Shown: positions 9,763-18,510, counted from the first letter of the stretch. The stretch is DNA of 44,959 bases from Candidatus Levyibacteriota bacterium (GCA_029260905.1 JAJDCH010000004.1:1-44959); one strand, 5' to 3'. The notes: generated from the sequence alone by a model not told the origin. A program made the numbers and translations.

Positions 9763-10326
9763 ATGAGGAAGTTCTTATTTGCCCTGACTTTCTTATCAGT
9801 AGTACCATTTGGATTTCTACTGGTTCTTATCATCTCACTCTCCATTTACAATCAAAATCCACAAATTTCATACCAGAGAAACGTAGCCTACGCAGCACTT
9901 CCCACAGCTCAAAATGCCATATCAGCAACAATCATTGAAGATGAAGGTAAAGTAGAGAGAATAAGGCAGTTTATGGCCAAATATAAATCAGGGCTTGAGC
10001 CATACGCAGCAGATGTAGTTGCTAGTGCTGAGCAGTACGGACTTGATGAGAGACTGATTGTTGCTATTGCTATGAAAGAATCAACTCTTTGCAAAACAAT
10101 ACCAGAAGGATCGCACAACTGTTGGGGATTTGGAATATATGGGGGGAAAGTAACTACATTTTCTGACTATAGAGAGGGTATATATATAGTATCCAAGGCC
10201 CTGGGAACTCGCTACAAAGACAAACATGGACTAATTACACCTGAAGACATCATGTCTATGTACACGCCATCTAGTGACGGATCCTGGGCTCGTGATGTAA
10301 ACCATTTCATGGAACAAATGAAATAG
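9763..10326 (+). CDS. Membrane-anchored glucosaminidase/lytic transglycosylase-like protein (track ORF begins at 9712)
   Basis: TM segment then AEQYGLDERLIVAIAMKESTLCK...NCWGFGIYGG...FSDYREGIYIVSKAL; TTGACA-17-CAATAT (9724-9752) favours the 9763 start. Confidence 0.75.
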   Translation: MRKFLFALTFLSVVPFGFLLVLIISLSIYNQNPQISYQRNVAYAALPTAQNAISATIIEDEGKVERIRQFMAKYKSGLEPYAADVVASAEQYGLDERLIVAIAMKESTLCKTIPEGSHNCWGFGIYGGKVTTFSDYREGIYIVSKALGTRYKDKHGLITPEDIMSMYTPSSDGSWARDVNHFMEQMK

Positions 10327-10341
10327 CCTATAATTTACCAC

Positions 10342-10370
10342 TTGACAAACTCATAGTAATTTGCTATAAT
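10342..10370 (+). promoter_or_regulatory. Perfect consensus promoter TTGACA-17-TATAAT
   Basis: TTGACA 10342-10347, spacer 17 nt, TATAAT 10365-10370. Confidence 0.85.
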
Positions 10371-10380
10371 GCTAAATAGG

Positions 10381-10422
10381 TCCTAAGGCAAGTGCCCAAA
10401 ACACTTGCGTTAGGATTTTTTT
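10381..10422 (+). terminator. Intrinsic terminator hairpin + T7 immediately after the promoter
   Basis: TCCTAAgGCAAGTG-CCCAAAA-CACTTGCgTTAGGA (13 bp with one G.G mismatch) then TTTTTTT. Confidence 0.85.
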
Positions 10423-10575
10423 ATGGGAAAATACTTCTATTTCTTCAAAGAGAATCAAAAAACCCTTTTCATTTCAATCCAAATCTTTTATAATACAAAT
10501 CAAGCGGACAAAATCTTTGTCAAAATCTGAAATCCAAACTAAAAAAAGACAAAGATTGAAATCAAATCATGACAA

Positions 10576-10659
10576 GCGGACGTGGTGAAATTGGTAGACA
10601 CGCAAGTTTTAGGAACTTGTGCCCGTAAGGGCTTGGGGGTTCAAGTCCCTTCGTCCGCA
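10576..10659 (+). tRNA. tRNA-Leu(TAG)
   Basis: GCGGACG...CAAGT-TTTAGGA-ACTTG, variable arm, GGTTCAAGTCC...CGTCCGCA; anticodon TAG. Confidence 0.94.
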
Positions 10660-10676
10660 CAAAATAAATAAATTAT

Positions 10677-11513
10677 ATGACAGACAAAACAACAATTGAA
10701 AAACAAAAAGACGGTACAATAAAAATCACGATTACACTTCCTCAATCAGATATTAAAAAATCTTGGGAGCAAGTGATAGGCGAGATGGCAAAAAACGCCA
10801 CAGTTCCAGGCTTCAGGAAAGGACAGGCTCCATCACATCTTGTAGCAGATAAGCTAAATACTGATCAAGTACGTGAAGAGGTTATCAAAAAGCTCCTACC
10901 TGCTGCATATACCAAAGCAGTAACTGAAAACAAACTAAAACCAATCATGAATCCAAAAATTCACGTCGAGAAATTAACAGAAGGTGAAGATTGGGTATTT
11001 CATGCGCTAACTACTGAGATGCCTGAGGTCAAAATAGGTGATTACAAAGATAAAGTAAAAACAATAACTGCAAAGAGCAAAATCTTACTTCCAGGAAAAG
11101 AGGAACCAAAAAAACCAAGCCTGCAGGAGATAATTGCAGCTGTTCTGAGCGTTTCTGATGCAACAATTCCATCAGTTCTTATTGAGCAAGAGGCTGATAG
11201 GCTTCTCTCCAAGTTGCTTGACGATGTCAAAAGGCTTGGCTTGTCGCTTGATCAATATCTTGCTTCAACCAAAAGAACAGCTGAAGATTTACGCGCTGAA
11301 TATGCAAAAAAGGCAGCTGAAGACATAAAACTAGAATTCGTACTTGCCAAAATCTCAGAACAGGAAAAAATAATAATCAGTGACAAAGAAATTGAAGAAG
11401 CTATACAAAAAGCCAAATCACCAGAAGAAAAACAAAACCTTGAGCAGAATAAATACACGCTCGCAGGAATTCTTAGACAACAAAAGACACTTGATTTTCT
11501 TATGGGATTATGA
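10677..11513 (+). CDS. tig: Trigger factor lacking the PPIase (FKBP) domain
   Basis: Ribosome-binding motif VPGFRKGQAPSHLV, N-terminal TF domain, then directly helical C-terminal domain; only 278 aa. Confidence 0.85.
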   Translation: MTDKTTIEKQKDGTIKITITLPQSDIKKSWEQVIGEMAKNATVPGFRKGQAPSHLVADKLNTDQVREEVIKKLLPAAYTKAVTENKLKPIMNPKIHVEKLTEGEDWVFHALTTEMPEVKIGDYKDKVKTITAKSKILLPGKEEPKKPSLQEIIAAVLSVSDATIPSVLIEQEADRLLSKLLDDVKRLGLSLDQYLASTKRTAEDLRAEYAKKAAEDIKLEFVLAKISEQEKIIISDKEIEEAIQKAKSPEEKQNLEQNKYTLAGILRQQKTLDFLMGL

Positions 11514-11528
11514 TAGGATAAGCCCGAT

Positions 11529-12200
11529 ATGGTAGCTAAATCCAAAAAGAAAATAAATCAAGTCAAAAACACCCATGAAACAGAAAAAAGTCTAATGGGG
11601 CAGTTTTCTGACTCTGTCAAAAAGGACCTCGGACAAGGCGCTGTGGATGACTTGTGGGAACAACTCCTTGGAACCAGCCTCAAAAAAGGAAAAGCCCAAG
11701 AAGCACAAACAGCTAATGATGTTGAACAAAACGCGGCCAAATTTGCTGACAAAGGAGACATATTTAGCAAATCAAGCACTGATAGATCTGAAATAAGAAA
11801 AGCAAGCCCTGAGATAGCAGCAGCTATTGATTACCACGGTGAAGTTGCTCGTCAAAGTGAAAACACTTCCAAAAAAGAAGTTCACCAAATGAATACTCAG
11901 ATACAAGAAGTTATGATAGAGCTAAGACAACTCATTAACTCCTCAAAAGTACTTCAGATGGAGTTTGCTGGAATTGCAGTTGAGGACAAACCTCCGGTGG
12001 TTGGAAAATACCATGTTAATTTCTTTGAATGGATGCTTATTGCTATCAGATCTGCAAGAGAAAAAGTTGAAGATTCAGGAGCATGGCTTCAGGCCATGAA
12101 AGGGAAGGGTAAGTCTAAAAACTACTGGGGAATGTTTAAAAAACACGGTACAACATTTGGCCTATCGGGTGAGCGAGCTGTAGCAACTCAGGTCGGATAA
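11529..12200 (+). CDS. Hypothetical protein (possibly a DUF5660-like CPR family)
   Basis: Intact 223-aa ORF; family recollection only. Confidence 0.5.
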   Translation: MVAKSKKKINQVKNTHETEKSLMGQFSDSVKKDLGQGAVDDLWEQLLGTSLKKGKAQEAQTANDVEQNAAKFADKGDIFSKSSTDRSEIRKASPEIAAAIDYHGEVARQSENTSKKEVHQMNTQIQEVMIELRQLINSSKVLQMEFAGIAVEDKPPVVGKYHVNFFEWMLIAIRSAREKVEDSGAWLQAMKGKGKSKNYWGMFKKHGTTFGLSGERAVATQVG

Positions 12201-12207
12201 TAAACAC

Positions 12208-12236
12208 TTGACCAAAAAACACGAGTCTGATACGAT
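12208..12236 (+). promoter_or_regulatory. Promoter TTGACC-17-TACGAT for the ilvA leader
   Basis: TTGACC 12208-12213, 17-nt spacer, TACGAT 12231-12236; predicted TSS at 12243 coincides with the leader ATG. Confidence 0.75.
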
Positions 12237-12242
12237 ATTTTT

Positions 12243-12290
12243 ATGTTAATCAAGAAAGCACAAATTATTATTAACATAATTACTCCTTAA
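12243..12290 (+). CDS. Ile-rich leader peptide MLIKKAQIIINIITP*
   Basis: 6 of 15 codons are Ile (ATC, ATT x4, ATA), immediately upstream of overlapping antiterminator/terminator hairpins and ilvA. Confidence 0.87.
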   Translation: MLIKKAQIIINIITP

Positions 12291-12341
12291 TTGAGAGGTA
12301 TCATAGCATAGTCTTGAAACCTCCCAAGCGGGAGTTTTTTT
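12291..12341 (+). promoter_or_regulatory. Transcription attenuator: alternative antiterminator and terminator hairpins upstream of ilvA
   Basis: Antiterminator 12291-12303/12315-12327 (TTGaGAGGTaTCA with TGaAACCTcCCAA, 11 bp, two mismatches); terminator CTCCC(12321-25)/GGGAG(12330-34) + T7 (12335-12341); mutually exclusive. Confidence 0.85.
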
Positions 12342-12348
12342 ATTTATT

Positions 12349-13593
12349 ATGGATGTATCAGTTAAAACAATTGATAAGGCAAGCCTAAAGCTTAAAAATG
12401 TAGTCAAAAAAACTCCTCTTGAGTTTAACAAAAGACTATCTGAGCGTTATGATGCCAAAATTTATTTTAAGCGTGAAGATCTTCAATCCGTCAGATCCTA
12501 CAAGATAAGAGGCGCATACAACTTAATGTCATCCTTAACCTCACAAGAAATGAAGAAAGGGGTTGTTTGTGCAAGCGCAGGCAATCACGCGCAAGGAGTT
12601 GCTCAATCATCAAAACTTCTCAAGATAAAAGCTACCATCTTTATGCCAATCGTTACACCTCTGCAAAAAATAGGAAGAGTCAAAGATATAGGAAAGGGCT
12701 ATGTTACTGCTCAGCTTGTTGGCAAAACATATGATGAGACATGCAGAGAAGCCAAAAAATTTGCAAAAAAAACTGGCGCAATCTTTGTCCATCCTTTTGA
12801 TGACGAACGCACTATCTCTGGACAGGGAACTATAGGAAAAGAAATTCTAGAACAAGGACCAAAAGACATTGATTATATTATCTGCCCAATAGGAGGCGGT
12901 GGGTTGATATCGGGTATTGGCACTTATTTTAAAAACAAAAACAAAAATACAAAAATAATAGGTGCTGAGCCAGAAGGTGCCCCAGCCATGTATGAATCAA
13001 TAAAAAACAACAAGGTAATAACGCTTAAATCAATTGATACATTTGTTGATGGCGCAGCTGTTGCCACAGTTGGACAAAAATCTTTCACCATCACTTCAAA
13101 AGTGTCTGATCAGATTCTTCTATGTAAAAACGGCAAGATATCAACTGTTATGATTGAGCTGTATCAAAATGAAGGAATCATAGCTGAGCCCGCAGGCGCA
13201 CTTTCAATAGCCGCCCTCAGCCAACTCAGAGATAAAATAAAAGGAAAAACAGTTGTTTGTATTCTAAGCGGAGGAAATAACGACATACTCAGATATCCTG
13301 AAATTATGGAAAAGAGTCTAGTGCACCAAGGACTGAAGCATTATTTTCTAATTCAATTTGCGCAAAAACCTGGACAGCTTAAAACATTTCTTAATAAAGT
13401 CTTGGGGCCAGCTGATGATATTGTACTTTTCGAATACACAAAGAAAAACTCGCGCGAGAAAGGTCCAGCCCTAGTTGGAATTGAGCTTACAAAAAAAGAG
13501 AATCTTCAACCCCTTCTTGAAAAAATGAATAAAGAAGAAATCCGTTATACGATAATAAAAGCAGACGATCCTCTTTACAGCTTTGTACTCTAG
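12349..13593 (+). CDS. ilvA: Threonine ammonia-lyase (dehydratase) with C-terminal ACT-like domain
   Basis: PLP motif [33 protein letters not shown]-terminal regulatory region. Confidence 0.92.
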   Translation: MDVSVKTIDKASLKLKNVVKKTPLEFNKRLSERYDAKIYFKREDLQSVRSYKIRGAYNLMSSLTSQEMKKGVVCASAGNHAQGVAQSSKLLKIKATIFMPIVTPLQKIGRVKDIGKGYVTAQLVGKTYDETCREAKKFAKKTGAIFVHPFDDERTISGQGTIGKEILEQGPKDIDYIICPIGGGGLISGIGTYFKNKNKNTKIIGAEPEGAPAMYESIKNNKVITLKSIDTFVDGAAVATVGQKSFTITSKVSDQILLCKNGKISTVMIELYQNEGIIAEPAGALSIAALSQLRDKIKGKTVVCILSGGNNDILRYPEIMEKSLVHQGLKHYFLIQFAQKPGQLKTFLNKVLGPADDIVLFEYTKKNSREKGPALVGIELTKKENLQPLLEKMNKEEIRYTIIKADDPLYSFVL

Positions 13594-13616
13594 AAAAAAT
13601 AATCTATAATAAATTT

Positions 13617-13988
13617 ATGAAATACATTAAGACAGAATATGCGCCAGCTGCTGTTGGCCCATATTCACAAGCTGTAACATCAGGAAATCTTGTATTTTGC
13701 TCAGGTCAAATAGGCATAGATCCCAAAACTAATAAATTAGTTGAAAAAGATATTAAGATACAAACTCGCCAAGTTATTCAAAATCTAAAAGCTGTTTTAA
13801 CCGAAGCAGGATCAGATCTCACAAAAGTTGTCAAAACAACCTGCTACTTAGCAAGTATTAAAGATTATGCAGAGTTCAACGAGATTTATGCTGAATTTTT
13901 TACTCATAAACCAGCTCGCGCTGCTGTATCCGTTAAAGACATTCCAAAAGACGCCTTAATTGAAATAGAGGCTATAGCAGAGCTATAA
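13617..13988 (+). CDS. ridA: RidA family enamine/imine deaminase
   Basis: [41 protein letters not shown]. Confidence 0.95.
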   Translation: MKYIKTEYAPAAVGPYSQAVTSGNLVFCSGQIGIDPKTNKLVEKDIKIQTRQVIQNLKAVLTEAGSDLTKVVKTTCYLASIKDYAEFNEIYAEFFTHKPARAAVSVKDIPKDALIEIEAIAEL

Positions 13989-13993
13989 ACTTG

Positions 13994-14070
13994 TGGTGGG
14001 CGCAAGAGGAGTCGAACCTCTGACCTTTACAATGTCAATGTAACGCTCTAACCAACTGAGCTATGCGCCC
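13994..14070 (-). tRNA. tRNA-Val(GAC) with encoded CCA
   Basis: Minus strand GGGCGCATAGCTCAGTTGGTTAGAGCGTTACA-TTGACAT-TGTAA...GCGCCCACCA. Confidence 0.95.
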
Positions 14071-14138
14071 TTATAGATTTTTAATTCTAGCAAAACCCTA
14101 CCTTGAAAACAATCACATAGGGATTTATACTGTTTGAA

Positions 14139-14714
14139 ATGACAAGAAATGATGCATATCAAATTTTGACCAAATATCTGAAGAATAAAAACCTTCTCAA
14201 GCATTCGCTTGCTACTGAGGCCGCAATGAGAGGAATTTACAACTACCTCATACCAGCTGACAAGCAAAATCCAGAAGATAAAGAAAAATGGGGCATTACC
14301 GGTCTTCTACATGATGTTGATTATGAACTGACGATAAATGATGGAGATTTGAACAAACACGGACTCTTAATTTTTGAAAAAGAGGCATCAATCCCTGATA
14401 ACATTGCCCATGCAATAAAATCCCACAATCCATTAACTCAAATTGAACCTCAATCAAACTTAGACTGGGCAATCCGCACATCTGACCAGCTCACAGGGCT
14501 TATCGTTGCAGCAGCACTTGTGCTTCCTGATAAAAAGATAACCAACCTTACTCCAGATTCAATTCTTAAAAGATTTAAAGAAAAATCATTTGCAAAAGGT
14601 GTTGATCGCGAACAAATAATTCTTTGTGAGGAAAAATTAAGTATACCTCTTCCCGAATTTGTAGAAATAGTTCTTGAGGAAATGCAAAAAATTGGGGGAG
14701 AACTCGGACTTTGA
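14139..14714 (+). CDS. HD domain phosphohydrolase
   Basis: HSLATEAAM, GLLHDVDYE, HAIKSHNPLT, RTSDQLTGLI. Confidence 0.85.
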   Translation: MTRNDAYQILTKYLKNKNLLKHSLATEAAMRGIYNYLIPADKQNPEDKEKWGITGLLHDVDYELTINDGDLNKHGLLIFEKEASIPDNIAHAIKSHNPLTQIEPQSNLDWAIRTSDQLTGLIVAAALVLPDKKITNLTPDSILKRFKEKSFAKGVDREQIILCEEKLSIPLPEFVEIVLEEMQKIGGELGL

Positions 14715-14726
14715 TATACTCAGTAT

Positions 14727-14948
14727 ATGAAACAACCTTTTGAAAAATCATCCAAACTTTCCAAAAAAGAAATAATCTTTCATAATTTCCTCGGTGGGAT
14801 TTTCTGGGCGCTTGGTGCTACTGTTGGTCTTGCAGTTATATTTGCTATCGTTGGATTTGTTTCAAAAAACATCGATCTCGTGCCGGTTGTCGGTGAATTT
14901 GTCGCAGATATACTTGATTTTATCGCCAGGCGCAATCCAAGCCTCTAA
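14727..14948 (+). CDS. Small membrane protein (DUF5665-like)
   Basis: 73 aa with a central hydrophobic segment; family recollection only. Confidence 0.6.
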   Translation: MKQPFEKSSKLSKKEIIFHNFLGGIFWALGATVGLAVIFAIVGFVSKNIDLVPVVGEFVADILDFIARRNPSL

Positions 14949-14952
14949 ACTA

Positions 14953-14987
14953 ACTTTATAAAACCTAAAAATTAAGTTATAATCAAA
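14953..14987 (+). repeat. 35-bp direct repeat copy 1 (contains TATAAT -10 box)
   Basis: actttataaaacctaaaaattaagttataatcaaa, identical to 15927-15961. Confidence 0.97.
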
Positions 14988-14999
14988 AGTGAACAAAAA

Positions 15000-15905
15000 A
15001 TGAAGACAAAGTCAAAAAATATCCGAAAAAACAACCTAAAATATTGGATAATTTTTGTAACAGCCATTTCCGTAGCATCAATTATCCTTACTATTGGATA
15101 TCTATATTTTCTACCTAAAGATAACCATTTTTTCTTTTCCGACCCAAAAACAATCTACAACAATAATTTTAACTCAAAAAATTATGCTAATGCAAAAAAT
15201 GATTACGAAAACAGATACGAAAATGTAGAACATGGTTTTTCTTTTACGTATCCATGCAAATGGGGAAATCTACTAGAAAAACGTACGCCAGATGAACTCT
15301 ATGCTGAGCAAGGAAGCCAGATAAAACTTGAATTTTCAAATCTCCAAGAAAAAATGCAATCAGGTGGCTCTTCAAATGACTTTAGCGCCAGTAGGGGAAT
15401 AATATTTATTGACATTAAAGACAGTCAATGGACAGCTCTACAAATTACTTGCTCAAGACACCTTCTCTGTCTAAACGACAAAACCTCAAGTAGTAAAGTG
15501 ATTTCCAGATTGGTTTTTCCAGATAAATTACCGCTAGAACAAAATGAAAATAACCAAATTACAATACCTCAGTTTTTTAATAGCACATTTTATAAAGATG
15601 CATACTTTGACATCTATAACTCAACAATAAGCATTCTCGATTTTAAATATTATTTCCTGGAGGATGAGAAGCAATTTTTAAACGATTTTAATGAGATTTT
15701 TCCAGACTACGTAAAGGTTACAAAAATAATTAACACAAATGTATCTGATCTTGAAACAAATGATGCCCTTGCTTACAATCAGGATATTGAAAAAATGAAA
15801 GAGCTTATAGATAAAAATGAAATCTTGCTACCCTTTGATGCAGTTACCACTCAAAACCTATCTGATTTTGATTCAATGGTGTCATCCTTTAAATTCACCA
15901 ACTAA
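15000..15905 (+). CDS. Membrane-anchored hypothetical protein, PsbP-like segment
   Basis: N-terminal TM helix; YENVEHGFSFTYPCKWG resembles PsbP-like starts; otherwise unknown. Confidence 0.6.
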   Translation: MKTKSKNIRKNNLKYWIIFVTAISVASIILTIGYLYFLPKDNHFFFSDPKTIYNNNFNSKNYANAKNDYENRYENVEHGFSFTYPCKWGNLLEKRTPDELYAEQGSQIKLEFSNLQEKMQSGGSSNDFSASRGIIFIDIKDSQWTALQITCSRHLLCLNDKTSSSKVISRLVFPDKLPLEQNENNQITIPQFFNSTFYKDAYFDIYNSTISILDFKYYFLEDEKQFLNDFNEIFPDYVKVTKIINTNVSDLETNDALAYNQDIEKMKELIDKNEILLPFDAVTTQNLSDFDSMVSSFKFTN

Positions 15906-15926
15906 CCCTCTAGCTTTTAGCTTATT

Positions 15927-15961
15927 ACTTTATAAAACCTAAAAATTAAGTTATAATCAAA
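15927..15961 (+). repeat. 35-bp direct repeat copy 2 (thrS promoter)
   Basis: Identical to 14953-14987. Confidence 0.97.
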
Positions 15962-15964
15962 TCC

Positions 15965-17698
15965 ATGGACAAGAAAAATCTTGAAAATCTTCGTCACTCT
16001 AGCGCGCATCTTCTTGCTGCTGCAATTCTTGAACTTTTTCCTGATACCAAACGAGCGATTGGTCCTGCCATTGAAACAGGATTTTACTATGATTTTGATT
16101 TCGCAAATCCTATCTCAGAGGAAGAATTACCAAAAATTGAGAAAAAAATGACAGAGATACTAAAGACCTGGAAAAATTTTGAAAAAGAAGAAGTGTCAAT
16201 AATAGATGCAAGAAATCAATTTAAAAATGAACCTTACAAACTCGAGCTAATTGAAGAATTTGCCAAAAACAATAAAAATTTGACTATCTACAAATCAGGT
16301 AACTATGAAGATCTCTGCAAAGGAGGCCACTCAGAAAACCCAAGCAAAGAAATTGGCGCGTTTAAACTTCTTTCAATTGCGGGTGCATACTGGAAAGGGA
16401 ACGAGAAAAATAAAATGCTTACACGCATTTACGGCACTGCTTTCCCGAATAAAAAAGAACTTGAGGAATATTTAAATCAATTAGAAGAAGCCAAAAAAAG
16501 AGATCATCGTAAGCTAGGACGTGAACTTGATCTTTTTGTAATATCAGAGCTGGTCGGGGGGGGGCTACCACTTTTTACACCAAAAGGAACACTTTTAAGA
16601 GATCTTCTCTCAGGCTTCTCAGAGTCACTTCAAAAAAGTTATGGATATGAAAAGGTTTGGTCAACTCATATAGCAAAAACTGACTTGTACAAAAAATCAG
16701 GGCATTGGGACAAATTCGGAGATGAGCTTTTCTTGGTAAAAAGTCAGGAAACAGATGATCAATTTATAATGAAGCCAATGAATTGTCCACATCATATTCA
16801 AATCTATAACTCCAAACCAAGATCGTACCGAGATCTTCCAATTAGATACATGGAGACAACAACAGTCTACAGGGATGAAAAAGCAGGAGAGCTACTTGGA
16901 ATCTCAAGGGTTAGGTCTCTTACACAAGACGATGCACATGCTTTCTGTACTATGGATCAAATAGAAAAAGAGTTTGAAAACATTATCTTAATGATTCAAG
17001 AAATGTATGACGCTCTTGACCTAAAATTCAAAGCGCGTCTTTCGTTTAGAAATGATGAAGATAAATATCTAGGTGATAAGAAAAAATGGGTTGAAGCGCA
17101 AAGAATTATTGAAAAAGTGGCAAAAAAACTAAATCTTGAATACTTCATACAAGAAGGTGAAGCTGCTTTTTATGGTCCCAAAATTGATATCATGATAACT
17201 GATTCTCTGGGACGTGAGTGGCAGTGCGCAACTGAGCAGCTTGATTTTGTCCAACCAGAACGTTTTGGCATCACATATGTTGACTCAGACGGAGCAGAAA
17301 AAACACCTGTCATGATTCACAAAGCACTTCTTGGTTCAATTGAAAGATTTCTTTCAGTCTACATAGAACATACTGGCGGGATCTTTCCTGCATGGCTTGC
17401 GCCAATTCAAATTATGCTTCTTCCAATTGCAGATAGACATATAGAATATGCTGAAAAAATTCAAAAACAATTAAAAGAAAAGGGCATAAGGGTAGAACTG
17501 GATTCACGTTCTGAAAGACTTCAAGCCAAAATAAGGGATGCTACTTTACAAAAAGTACCCTATTTAGGTATAATAGGGGATAAAGAGGTTGAGGAGACCT
17601 CTTTATCTGTAAGAAAGAGGAATGGTCAAGACCAGGGGCAAATCCCAGTTGAGACATTTCTCCAAAATTTAAGACAAGAAATTGATAAAAAGATTTAA
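15965..17698 (+). CDS. thrS: Threonyl-tRNA synthetase
   Basis: RHSSAHLLAAAI, MKPMNCPHHIQIYNS, class II aaRS motifs. Confidence 0.97.
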   Translation: MDKKNLENLRHSSAHLLAAAILELFPDTKRAIGPAIETGFYYDFDFANPISEEELPKIEKKMTEILKTWKNFEKEEVSIIDARNQFKNEPYKLELIEEFAKNNKNLTIYKSGNYEDLCKGGHSENPSKEIGAFKLLSIAGAYWKGNEKNKMLTRIYGTAFPNKKELEEYLNQLEEAKKRDHRKLGRELDLFVISELVGGGLPLFTPKGTLLRDLLSGFSESLQKSYGYEKVWSTHIAKTDLYKKSGHWDKFGDELFLVKSQETDDQFIMKPMNCPHHIQIYNSKPRSYRDLPIRYMETTTVYRDEKAGELLGISRVRSLTQDDAHAFCTMDQIEKEFENIILMIQEMYDALDLKFKARLSFRNDEDKYLGDKKKWVEAQRIIEKVAKKLNLEYFIQEGEAAFYGPKIDIMITDSLGREWQCATEQLDFVQPERFGITYVDSDGAEKTPVMIHKALLGSIERFLSVYIEHTGGIFPAWLAPIQIMLLPIADRHIEYAEKIQKQLKEKGIRVELDSRSERLQAKIRDATLQKVPYLGIIGDKEVEETSLSVRKRNGQDQGQIPVETFLQNLRQEIDKKI

Positions 17699-18278
17699 GC
17701 CCAGAAGTAAACAAATATACCGACTCAATCAGCGGATTTTTGCATCAACACTAAGAGTTATTGATGCGGAAGGCAAATTGATAGGAGTTTTGTCAAGACA
17801 AAAAGCTCAAGAACTTGCTAAAGAGCAAGAATTGGATCTGGTTGAAATAGCCCCAAAGGCTCAACCACCAGTTGCAAAGATAATTGATTTTAATAAATTT
17901 CTTTATCAAAAATCAAAAAAGGAAAAAGAGGAGAAAAAACATGCCAAGTCGACTGACACAAAAGAAATAAGACTTGGTCCATTCATGTCTGATAACGATT
18001 TATCAGTAATGATAAGAAGAGGTAGGGAATTTCTTGAAGACGGACATAAGATAAAAATTGTTTTGAAATTCAGAGGAAGACAAATAGTTCATCCAGAATT
18101 CGGACACAAAACGATTGGAAAGCTGGCAGCAGAGTTGTCAGACATTTCAAAAGTTGATAGAGAGGCAAGATTTGAAGGAAGACAGTTGGTTGCTCTCTTG
18201 TCACCTGAAAAAGGGAAAAAACAAAAAGAAGAAATAATTGACAACAAAACAGAAAATAAAGAACAAGAAAGTAAATAA
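17682..18278 (+). CDS. infC: Translation initiation factor IF-3, non-ATG start overlapping thrS
   Basis: YRLNQRIFASTLRVIDAEGKLIGVLS, DLVEIAPKAQPPVAKIIDFNKFLY; frame has no ATG between the upstream in-frame stop (17670) and the conserved N-terminus. Confidence 0.95.
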   Translation: MIKRFKPRSKQIYRLNQRIFASTLRVIDAEGKLIGVLSRQKAQELAKEQELDLVEIAPKAQPPVAKIIDFNKFLYQKSKKEKEEKKHAKSTDTKEIRLGPFMSDNDLSVMIRRGREFLEDGHKIKIVLKFRGRQIVHPEFGHKTIGKLAAELSDISKVDREARFEGRQLVALLSPEKGKKQKEEIIDNKTENKEQESK

Positions 18279-18279
18279 A

Positions 18280-18477
18280 ATGAAAACAAAGAAAAAAGTT
18301 AGAGATTCAGTTGCTAAGCGCTTTAAGGTTACAAAAACCGGAAAAGTGATGTTTGAGCATCAATATGGATCACACAAAAAGATAAATAAGTCAAAAAGCA
18401 GAATTAGACGTCAAAAAGAACCTGGAGTTCTAACTGGAAAATTCGCAAAAAAAATAAAGAAAATGTTATCGAAATAA
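18280..18477 (+). CDS. rpmI: 50S ribosomal protein L35
   Basis: KTKKKVRDSVAKRFKVTKTGKVMFEHQYGSHK; ATG 18280. Confidence 0.95.
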   Translation: MKTKKKVRDSVAKRFKVTKTGKVMFEHQYGSHKKINKSKSRIRRQKEPGVLTGKFAKKIKKMLSK

Positions 18478-18510
18478 TATTTCTTAATTCATAAATCGTA
18501 AATCAAGACT

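Noticed and set aside
10423-10530. 36-codon Phe/Tyr-containing ORF (MGKYFYFFKENQKTLF...) as another leader peptide
   Set aside because: It lies after, not before, the terminator, has no downstream alternative hairpin, and the next feature is a tRNA
14953-15961. IS element or transposon bounded by 35-bp direct repeats
   Set aside because: No transposase, no terminal inverted repeats; the repeat is a promoter sequence
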